Part shown: positions 1 to 6,767 of the stretch, piece by piece | Position numbering within the stretch: position 1 is the stretch's first letter | Layout of the letters: the number at the start of each line of letters is the position of its first letter | NCBI RefSeq assembly: GCF_003751945.1 | Contig: NZ_RJKL01000001.1 | Span: forward strand, 7,272,501 to 7,336,500 | Reading direction: 5' to 3' | Origin: Couchioplanes caeruleus | Lineage (GTDB): Bacteria; Actinomycetota; Actinomycetes; Mycobacteriales; Micromonosporaceae | Length of the DNA stretch: 64,000 nt | Translations under genes and position numbers: made by a program | The notes under the pieces: model-generated | The model's database searches: none | Seen by the model: only the letters and a program-made list of their open reading frames with translations | Told to the model about the DNA's origin: nothing

Positions 1-35
1 TGAACTCGTTTCACCTGCTGAGTGCCGTTGCAGTA

Positions 36-383
36 CTAGTGTGCCCCGCCGCCACCAAGGTTGACGAGGACCACCCCGAGGATGATCACCGCGATGCCCG
101 CGTAGGCGACGGGAGTGATCTTGTCGCTGAAGGCGTAGAGGCCGACGACCGTGATCAGCGCGGTCCCCACGCCCGACCAGATCGCATACGCGGGGCCCAT
201 GCTCAGCCCTTGCTTGAGCGCCAACGACAGGCATAGGAACGACACCCCGTAGCTCACGGCGACGACCACGCTCGGCCAGAGCCGGGAGAAACCTTCCGAC
301 GCCCGCAGCGCACTGGTACCGATGACCTCGAAGACGATCGCCGTTGCCAGCAGGAGTAACCCGTACACAGGTGGACCGCCCAT
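36..383 (-). CDS. SMR-family small multidrug/cation efflux protein
   Basis: This encodes a 115-residue, four-helix small multidrug resistance (SMR) protein. The family works as a dimer in the cytoplasmic membrane and exchanges protons for cationic compounds or guanidinium. The start is set at ATG 383 because the SMR fold begins a few residues later; further upstream the frame reads Arg-rich, non-hydrophobic sequence. The essential membrane glutamate is in the first helix (FEVIGTSAL, about residue 19). Helix 3 has the typical GPAYAIWSGVGTA loop region and helix 4 ends in GIAVIILGVVLVNL. SMR genes often come in pairs, but only one lies in the window and a partner could be beyond the left edge. 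I cannot tell a Gdx-type guanidinium exporter from a Qac-type drug exporter by eye. Confidence 0.9.
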   Translation of the reverse strand: MGGPPVYGLLLLATAIVFEVIGTSALRASEGFSRLWPSVVVAVSYGVSFLCLSLALKQGLSMGPAYAIWSGVGTALITVVGLYAFSDKITPVAYAGIAVIILGVVLVNLGGGGAH

Positions 384-907
384 CGTCTCAGCGGGAAACG
401 CGTTCGGCTGCATCACCCGCAATGCTCGTCGCCTGACAGCGACCCGTCCGAGCATGGGTGATCCGCGCAAGCGGCGTGCGAGGGCCGCCCTGATCAGGCC
501 ACGCCCCGCACTGTTTCACGCCGCCAGAACATCGGTCTCGAACTCGGCGACGTCCTCGGGGCCCGGCTGCGGGCCGCTTGTCCGTCGGCGCATCACCATC
601 CGTACCGCGGCCTGACCTGCACCAGCTCGCTCCCGCGGTCGCTGCCCGGTCCCCGCGCTGGCGGCCCAGATGGGACACGCCTACACCTGGGACGCCGATG
701 AACCGTGACCTGTTCACCGACCGGATGTATAGTCAGCGGACTGTCGCTGTAGGAACTTGGCAACCTGCTCGGCATCCACCCCCATGGCCTGTACCCCTTC
801 GATGCCTCCGGTGGACTGCTCCACCAGAGGCGTCCGCGTTCTGATCGAGCTGACCCGGCGCCTCGACCTGCACTCCGCCGCCCTGTCGCTTGTTGTGCGC
901 CAGCTAA
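384..907. other. Stretch without a recognisable gene
   Basis: Open frames exist on both strands, but none shows a fold or motif I recognise. I looked for a guanidine-type riboswitch upstream of the SMR gene and did not see a convincing one. A short minus-strand frame begins inside the inverted repeat at 908-931 and runs to about 714; I regard it as chance. Confidence 0.4.
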
Positions 908-931
908 TACTCCAGCCGGGGATCGTGATCA
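908..931 (+). repeat. Left terminal inverted repeat of the IS701-like element
   Basis: Begins TACTCCAGCCGGGGAT and ends GTGATCA; it differs from the right copy at one base (C at 924 where the right copy has T in the same orientation). Confidence 0.8.
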
Positions 932-965
932 CGCTGGACGAGGGCGCGCCGTGGCGTAATCACTG

Positions 966-1910
966 TCAAGGGTTCGGCTTGGTGACAGCGCTGGCCGTGT
1001 ATTCAGAGAAGATTTCGCCGAGGATGCGCTGCGCGTTCGCGAATTCTTTCGCGTCCTCAGGATCTTCGAAGGTGTCGGGGCAGCTGGCGAGGGTTTTCCA
1101 GAGGGCCCAGCCACGTCCGCGCGCCCATGTCGCATCGTCGACCGTCAGCCGCTTGCAGAATGCCTGCCGGCCGTCGGCGGTCAGCAACGTCCAGGCAATC
1201 GCTAGGTCACAGGCCGGGTCACCGACGCCGCATGTCCCGAAGTCAATGACGGCCGCCAACTGGCCGTCAGCAAGTAGAAGGTTTCCCTGGGCGATGTCTC
1301 CATGGAACCAGCGGTCTACGCCGTCCCAGCGGGCGTCGAGCGCCCTCGCCCAAATCTCGCGAATCAGCTCGGCATCGACGTGGCCAGCCAACTCGGCGAG
1401 CGCATCGTAAACCTTCTTGTCGTAGGTGCGTAGGGTGCCACCCCGGAACCAGTTGTGAATGCCCGGCTGCGGACCGCCGGCGCTGTCGATGCTCTGCAGG
1501 GCCGCTAAGAACTCGGCTAGGTCGAGCGCGAATCGCACCGGGTCGGCGATGCGGTCTACGCGTGCAGGCTCGCCGTCGAGCCATCGGTAGATCGACCAGG
1601 GATAGGGGTAGCCCGCACCTGGCTTGCCCTTCGCCAGTGGGGCAGGGACGGGCAGCGGCAGCTGAGCGGCGAGGGCCGGGAGCCACCGATGCTCCTTATC
1701 GACTGCTAAGGCGTACTCGGCGGCGCTGGGCAGACGCACTAGCCTGTTGGGGCCGAGGTGGAAGGTCCAGTTGTCCCAGCCGCCGTTGGCTACCGGCTCG
1801 ATCGGGAGATCGGCCGGTTCCGGGAACTGGCCGGAGATGAGCCGACGCACCTGTTCCGCGTCGACGGTGATGCGCTGCGGCGGGGGACCGAGATCCGGAA
1901 TTTCACTCAC
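966..1910 (-). CDS. Aminoglycoside phosphotransferase (APH) family kinase
   Basis: This 314-residue protein has the APH/choline-kinase fold. The family transfers phosphate from ATP to a hydroxyl of an aminoglycoside, macrolide or other small molecule in the cytoplasm. The catalytic loop HGDIAQGN (His203, Asp205, Asn210) is followed by the metal-binding AVIDFG motif (Asp223). The N-terminal half carries NGGWDNWTFHLG and a VRLPS strand as in the ATP-binding lobe. GTG 1910 is preferred because a GAGG sequence lies about 8 bases upstream and the family homology begins soon after; an ATG 63 bases upstream lies in weaker coding sequence. It diverges from the IS701-like transposase and sits wholly between the element's inverted repeats, which suggests transfer as cargo. 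All core residues are present, so it may be functional. The substrate cannot be deduced. Confidence 0.88.
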   Translation of the reverse strand: MSEIPDLGPPPQRITVDAEQVRRLISGQFPEPADLPIEPVANGGWDNWTFHLGPNRLVRLPSAAEYALAVDKEHRWLPALAAQLPLPVPAPLAKGKPGAGYPYPWSIYRWLDGEPARVDRIADPVRFALDLAEFLAALQSIDSAGGPQPGIHNWFRGGTLRTYDKKVYDALAELAGHVDAELIREIWARALDARWDGVDRWFHGDIAQGNLLLADGQLAAVIDFGTCGVGDPACDLAIAWTLLTADGRQAFCKRLTVDDATWARGRGWALWKTLASCPDTFEDPEDAKEFANAQRILGEIFSEYTASAVTKPNP

Positions 1911-1965
1911 TGAGCCATCCTCGTCTGACCATCGACGTCGAGCGCGATGTGGTGCACCAGCGGAA

Positions 1966-2023
1966 GCAGCCACCGCTGATCATGGACGGTTGTGTGGACT
2001 GACCATGACGCAGCGGTGGCTGC
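1966..2023. promoter_or_regulatory. 13-bp perfect dyad between kinase and transposase genes
   Basis: GCAGCCACCGCTG at 1966-1978 is repeated inverted at 2011-2023, with a 32-bp spacer that itself holds CATGG and CCATG. It lies in the divergent intergenic space and covers the transposase 5' end, so it could be an operator or a hairpin shielding translation start. The role is inferred. Confidence 0.5.
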
Positions 2024-3189
2024 GGGATACAGGGTAGACGCCCAGCGGTGGAGGGTGTTGTTCGACGACTTGATGTTGACCATCGGTAAGCGCTTCGGCC
2101 GGCCGGAACCCCGACGGCGAATGCGCGACTTCGTCCGGGGCCTACTGGCTCCACTACCGCGTAAGAACTGCTGGACGATCGCCGAGCACGCCGGTGATGT
2201 CGTCCCGGACGGGATGCAGGATCTGCTGAACAGGGTGAAGTGGGACGACGCCGCCGTGCGGGCCGACGTCCGCGAGTTCATCGGCCAGCAGCTCGGCGAC
2301 GCCGCGGCGGTGCTGGTCATCGACGAAACCGGTGATCTGAAGAAGGGCCGGCACACCGTCGGCGTCCAACGGCAGTACTCCGGCACGGCCGGCAAGATCG
2401 AGAATTGCCAGCTCGCCGTGCATTTGGTCTACGCCACCGAGACCGCTCACGCAATGCTGGACACGGCCCTGTACCTGCCGAAATCCTCGTGCGACGACCC
2501 GCAGCGCCGAGCCGAGGCCGGTGTCCCCGAGAATGTGCGATTCGCGACCAAGCCACAGCTGGCAGCCAGATTGATCGAAGCTGCGGTCACCGGCAGGTCT
2601 CGGCGTCTACCGCGTCGACATGCTGGCTGCAGAGCTTCCCGCCGCCGCGTGGCCGCGGATGTCCGCCGGGCAAGGCGCGAAGGGTTACCGCTACTACGAC
2701 TGGTCCTTGGTCGCCTTGCCCCGCGCCACCGACAGTCACGGCGGGCATCACTGGCTGCTCATCCGCCGCAACCGCAGCACCGGCGAGTTGGCCTTTTACC
2801 GCTGCTGGTCACCGCAGCCCGCCGCGCTGCACATGCTGGTCATGGTCGCTGGGCGCCGCTGGAAGATCGAGGAATCGTTTCAAGCCGCGAAGACCGGGCT
2901 CGGCCTGGACCAGCACCAGCACCGCCGCTGGACGTCCTGGCACCGCTGGACCACCCTCGCGATCCTTGCCCACGCCTTCCTTGCCGCCGCCACCGCTCAC
3001 CGCAACCAGCCCGACTCGGCCGGGCTGATTCCGCTGACCGTCAACGAGCTACGCCACCTGTTCAACAAGCTGGTCATCGAACCCGCCCGCCGACATACCG
3101 ACCCCCTGCTCTGGTCAATCCGCCGACGCCGCCACCAAGCCCGCGCCATGAGCAGCCATTACGCGCGACAAGCGCTCATCGAGCCGTGA
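1992..3189 (+). pseudogene. IS701-like family transposase, internally deleted and frameshifted
   Basis: The first part (1992 to about 2600) reads KRFGRPEPRRR, then GLLAPLPRKNCWTIAEHAG and VLVIDETGDLKKG, which is the first catalytic Asp block of IS701-type DDE transposases. The second part, in the next frame from about 2602, reads GVYRVDMLAAELPAAAWPR, then KGYRYYDW, RWKIEESFQAAKTGLGLDQ with the third catalytic Glu region, and the C-terminal LTVNELRHLF. Between AAVTG and GVYRVD roughly 40-50 residues are missing, including the stretch where the second catalytic Asp is expected, and the two halves are out of frame. The enzyme cannot work as read. Its stop codon lies at the edge of the right inverted repeat. 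The true start is uncertain (GTG 1992 or slightly downstream). Confidence 0.85.
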
Positions 3190-3210
3190 TCACAATCCCC
3201 GGCTGGAGTA
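3187..3210 (-). repeat. Right terminal inverted repeat of the IS701-like element
   Basis: Reverse complement matches 908-931 at 23 of 24 positions. It overlaps the transposase stop codon at 3187-3189. Confidence 0.8.
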
Positions 3211-3422
3211 CTGAGTGGGCTCTGGCTCACTTTTGGTGGACTCATCAGCCTGGTGACGATCCGCGAGAGCGGAGCGCGCGTTCTCTGCAGCTAGATCCGT
3301 AAGTCGGTCGAGGATTACGGTTGTCGAATCACTGTGCCCCCTCATGGCGCTTGAGGTAGCCGGCCGATGCCGCTATGCCGCGACCTCCAGGCGGCGGTAG
3401 CCTGGCGCGCCGGAGGCTTGGC

Positions 3423-4193
3423 GTGGAGATCAGCACAACGGAATGGAAAGCTGCGGGGCGACGGTCAGTTGCCGCGGCCGGCAGTGTCGTGGGAACGCGG
3501 TATGACGAGAACTACGACGTGCTGTACGTAGATCCCCAGCGTCTGTTGGCAGTTGTGGCCGACGGGATGGGCGACGGACCAGCGAGTTCCGCTGCAGGGC
3601 GCACCGCCGTGGACGCCTTCGTCCGTCCCTGCAGGGAGTGGTAGGTGAGCCCCATCGTCGCCGGGACCGTGGGTGGCCCCTCTGCGTTGCGAAGCGCGGT
3701 CGCCGAGGTCCAACGGGCGGTACGGGCTGCCGGCCGTGGCTCGCCCGATCTGACCGGGTGCACGCTTACCGCCTTCGTCGGTGACTCCGTCGACGAAGAC
3801 ACGGCATGGCTGGTTCAGTTAGGTGACTCTCGGGCGTACCGTCTTCGCGATGGTCTGCTCGAACTACTCACGGCCGACCATACGGCCGCGTGGCTTGGCG
3901 TGCTCAACGGCCGGTACACGCCGCAATCTCCGCAGGGCCAATCCGCCCGCCGCCGGCTCACTCGTTACGCCGGACACCCGCAAGCACCTGAGCCCGATGT
4001 GCTCAACGTGAGCCTCCGCCCGGGTGACCGGTTCCTGCTGTGTACTGACGGAGTTTGCGACGAGATCGGTGACCAGGACATGACTGAGGCACTCGGCGGG
4101 ATCCGCGACCCGGCTCGAGCGGTAGAGGCGCTCCTCGGTGAGTGCGCGGAGGGCGACGACAACGCCACCGCAGTCCTCATACGCGTGATGTAG
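3423..4193 (+). pseudogene. PP2C/PPM-type Ser/Thr phosphatase split by an in-frame TAG
   Basis: The protein is a PPM-family phosphatase, a Mn/Mg-dependent enzyme that dephosphorylates Ser/Thr. Metal-binding motifs run in order: DENYDVLYVD, VVADGMGDGPASSAAGRTAV, VQLGDSRAYRLRDG, LLCTDGVCDEIGD and GDDNATAV. The start GTG 3423 has a CGGAGG sequence about 9 bases upstream. A single TAG at 3642-3644 interrupts the frame, and the same frame resumes at once with GTG 3645, so all residues of one domain are present but in two pieces of about 73 and 182 residues. Neither half holds all the metal-binding residues. The gene therefore looks inactivated by one nonsense change, unless the TAG is read through, the two pieces reassemble, or it is a sequencing error. 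No kinase gene is adjacent. Confidence 0.82.
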
Positions 4194-4206
4194 GCCAGGC
4201 CGTTCT

Positions 4207-4527
4207 TCAGTGCGGGATGAGGATGCGTTGGGGGAGCAGGCCGAGGTTGGCGCGGCCGTACATGGCGCGTTTGAGTGCCTTGATGCGGTTGACGTGGCCT
4301 TCGGCGGTGTCGGCGGCCTCGGCTGGCGGTGGTGCCGGTTCGGCCAGGCAGCCGCGGTGAGCCCACACCGTCTTCTCCACCGCCTCACCGGGATTGGCCC
4401 ACAAGTGATAGCGGTCAGCGACCTGAACCGCCTCCGGTGCCCCGGCGCGCGCACCCTCGGCGTAGGCGCCGCCGCGGTCACGGCAGATGACCTGCACGCC
4501 GGGATCTGCGTGGGGAAGCTGCCGCAA
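4207..4527 (-). pseudogene. ISL3-family transposase C-terminal fragment
   Basis: This minus-strand frame reads [19 protein letters not shown], then [20 protein letters not shown] and a C-terminal [21 protein letters not shown]. These are hallmarks of ISL3 transposases, namely the second catalytic Asp block ([11 protein letters not shown]) and the VADRYHLW motif. The N-terminal half with the zinc finger and first Asp is absent. The third catalytic region also appears shortened, since the protein jumps from [19 protein letters not shown] to its end. It is abutted upstream by an IS110-family fragment, so the two elements were fused by nested insertion followed by deletion. Confidence 0.82.
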
Positions 4528-5011
4528 GGCGCCGCGATCGTGGAGCCAAGCCGCCGCAGCGCGTTCTCGCCCAGGCTACAAAGCTGCTGCAGCGTTCCGG
4601 TTGCCGACAGCAGCTCCAGGACGCCGCGCCGGCGCAGGTGCTGGCCCAGCAGCCGTTCCAACGCCGGGTCGACATGCAGCAGCGCGTGGTGCAGCCGGTT
4701 GGACAACCGTGTCGCCTCGTTTGCAGATCGGCGTCATAACCGGCAAGCACGCCCAGCGCAGCCACGGCTTTCTCATCTGGTCCGACCCGGCGCAGCGTGT
4801 GCGGCAACGTGCGGGCCGCGTCCGCGATGACGAAAGCGTCGCGCGCATCGGTCTTGCCTTCACCGGGATACAGCTCGGCGATGCGACGCATCGCCGGCCC
4901 GGGCAGATAGCCGACCTCGATCCCCATGCTCCGCGCCACGGCGATTGCCAGTGCCCCGATCGACGCGGGCTGGTCGACCACCACCAGGGCCGGCCCATGT
5001 CCGGTCAGCAC
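4528..5011 (-). pseudogene. IS110-family transposase fragment, frameshifted
   Basis: The first frame from 5011 reads ALVVVDQPASIGALAIAVAR, then GIEVGYLPGPAMRRIAELYP and GKTDARDAFVIADAARTLPH, the Asp-rich RuvC-like (DEDD) domain of IS110 transposases. After LAGYDADLQTR the homology moves to another frame (SNRLHHALLHVDPALERLL, ending near [11 protein letters not shown]), so there is at least one frameshift. The first catalytic Asp region at the N-terminus and the whole C-terminal transposase_20 domain are missing. The right boundary with the ISL3 fragment lies around 4520-4560. It is nonfunctional. Confidence 0.82.
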
Positions 5012-5105
5012 TCGTACTCGGACATCGGGCGGCGTTCAGTGTTCACCGGAATCGTGGTCTCCAGCCAGCCAAATTCCCGGATAATCTGGCCCGCGGAGGG
5101 GAACC

Positions 5106-6287
5106 ATGGGAATCGGAACGGGACGGTGGCGGCGACGTGCCGGCGGATGCGCCGCAGCGTGGATGACGGCGGCGCTGCTCACGTCGTGCTCCGGCGCCCC
5201 GGTCGCCGATGACCCGGCCGGTTCCGGCCCGGTGACTGGCGACCGGATCGGTTCCGCCCACGTGCCCACGCAACCCCTGCGCGCCGGCGAGCGGTTCGCC
5301 CAGGTCACGATGCCGGAGGCGTATACGCCCGCGCCTCCCGCCGGCGGCACCGACGAGTACCGGTGCTTCCTCGTCGACCCAGGGCTGACCGGCGACATGT
5401 TCCTGACCGGTAGCCAGTTCATCGCGCAGAACACCGACATCGTCCACCATGCCATCTTCTTCCGGATCGACGGGAGCGCCGTCGCCGCCGCTCGCGCGCG
5501 CGACGATGCCGCACGGGGACCCGGCTGGACCTGCTTCGGCGACGCCGGGGTGGGCGCTTCCGCGGCCTGGGTGGCCAGTTGGGCGCCGGGCGGGACCGAG
5601 ACCGTGCTGAGCCCTGACGTGGGCTTCGCCATGCCGGCCGGCAGCCGGCTCGTCATGCAGGTGCACTACAGCCTCTTGACGGTCGACCCGGCGACGCGGC
5701 CGACCGACCGCTCCGGCATCAGGCTGCGGCTGACCGACAAGCGTCTGCGGCCACTGCACACCACGCTGCTCACGGCACCGGTCGAGCTGCCGTGCACGGC
5801 CGCGGAGTCTGGCCCGCTGTGCGACCGCGACGCCGCCGTCGCCGACGTGGCTCGCCGCTTCGGTGCCGGACCAGCCGCGACCGCCGGTCACCTGGTGGCA
5901 CAGTGCAGCGCAGGCCGGCCAGTGAAGGGCGACACCCAGCACTGCGACCACCGGGTGAAGCAGGCCGGCAGGATCCACGGCATCGGCGGGCACATGCACC
6001 TGCTCGGCCGGGCGATCCGGGTTGAACTGAACCCGGGAACTCGAGCGGCCCGGACGCTGCTCGACATCGATGCGTACGACTTCGACGACCAGCGGCTGCG
6101 GTTGCAGGCGGCACCGGTCGCCGTCGCGGCGGGCGACACCCTGCGGGTGACCTGCACCCACGACGCGGGACTGCGCCGGCAGCTTCCGCAGCTGCGGTCC
6201 CTGCCGCCCCGCTACGTGGTCTGGGGCGAGGGCACCGCCGACGAAATGTGCCTCGGTATCATCGTCGGCACCCACGACGAGAGCTGA
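5106..6287 (+). CDS. Copper type II ascorbate-dependent monooxygenase-like lipoprotein
   Basis: This 393-residue protein resembles the copper core shared by peptidylglycine alpha-hydroxylating and dopamine beta-monooxygenases, two beta-sandwich domains each binding one copper and hydroxylating C-H bonds with O2. The expected ligands are visible in order: the His pair in NTDIVHHAIFF (His114-115), His187 in MQVHYS, HMH in GGHMHLLGR (His296, His298) and Met381 in GTADEMCLG. The N-terminus is Arg-rich, then hydrophobic and ends in a lipobox-like LLTSC (Cys28), so the protein is probably lipid-anchored outside the membrane. Cys pairs such as C87, C-terminal CTHD and EMC could form disulfides. It stands alone between IS debris and a diguanylate cyclase, so no substrate can be inferred. 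A weak AGGGGA sequence precedes ATG 5106. Confidence 0.82.
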   Translation: MGIGTGRWRRRAGGCAAAWMTAALLTSCSGAPVADDPAGSGPVTGDRIGSAHVPTQPLRAGERFAQVTMPEAYTPAPPAGGTDEYRCFLVDPGLTGDMFLTGSQFIAQNTDIVHHAIFFRIDGSAVAAARARDDAARGPGWTCFGDAGVGASAAWVASWAPGGTETVLSPDVGFAMPAGSRLVMQVHYSLLTVDPATRPTDRSGIRLRLTDKRLRPLHTTLLTAPVELPCTAAESGPLCDRDAAVADVARRFGAGPAATAGHLVAQCSAGRPVKGDTQHCDHRVKQAGRIHGIGGHMHLLGRAIRVELNPGTRAARTLLDIDAYDFDDQRLRLQAAPVAVAAGDTLRVTCTHDAGLRRQLPQLRSLPPRYVVWGEGTADEMCLGIIVGTHDES

Positions 6288-6767
6288 GACCGAACGGGCC
6301 GGCCGCGCCCTGGCACTCCGCGCGTGCGGACGGCGATCCGCGGATACCACCGGGCCGACGCGACCGTTGATCGAGATGGTCGGATACGACGGCCTCCACG
6401 GAACCCGCGGACTTCGCCCGCGCAACAGTGCGGTCGGCCCGCTCTTGTCCGGCTGGGCGGTCCGGGAGCCGGCCAGTCGCCAGGACTGGGACTGAGGAAG
6501 TGGAAGGTCGTGCGGCTTGAGCGGGCAGGTGTCGGACGCGGACGTCACACGCGTGCGACGCGAGGAGCCCTCGCGCTGCAGCGCCGCGGCGGACGAAGCC
6601 GGAAGCAGAATCCGGCCCTGACGGGGTACGCACGTGCAGCCGTCGCTGTGGCCATCCTCCGAGGGGGGCTGTGAGGTGCGACGGCGCGGTCCAGCCAATG
6701 ACCAGTCAATCGCAGACAGTATCGGTAGGATCGCAGGAAGTATCCAGCGTCTCTGGATAGGAGCGCG
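6288..6767. other. Intergenic stretch without a recognisable gene
   Basis: No frame with a recognisable fold lies between the monooxygenase and the diguanylate cyclase. The region must carry the latter's promoter, but I see no confident -35/-10 pair. Confidence 0.4.

Larger units (their letters stand above)
908..3210. mobile_element. Two-gene IS701-like element carrying an APH-type kinase gene (defective)
   Basis: The 24 bases at 908-931 and the reverse complement of 3187-3210 match at 23 of 24 positions. They enclose exactly two divergent genes: an aminoglycoside-phosphotransferase-like gene ending 35 bp inside the left repeat, and an IS701-like transposase whose stop codon overlaps the right repeat. 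The flanking tetranucleotides are CTAA (904-907) and CTGA (3211-3214), one base short of a 4-bp target duplication; IS701 elements are known for 4-bp duplications at YTAR-like sites. IS701 elements are usually about 1.4-1.5 kb with only a transposase, so the kinase would be a passenger. Alternatively the left repeat is the stub of another copy and the kinase was trapped between them. The transposase is broken, so the element should be immobile without help. Confidence 0.6.

Noticed and set aside
384..600. Guanidine-type riboswitch upstream of the SMR gene
   Set aside because: I could not find the conserved stems or ACGR-type motifs on the minus strand.
388..932. Minus-strand frames between the SMR gene and the inverted repeat
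   Set aside because: No recognisable fold, poor amino-acid composition, and one begins inside the transposon end.
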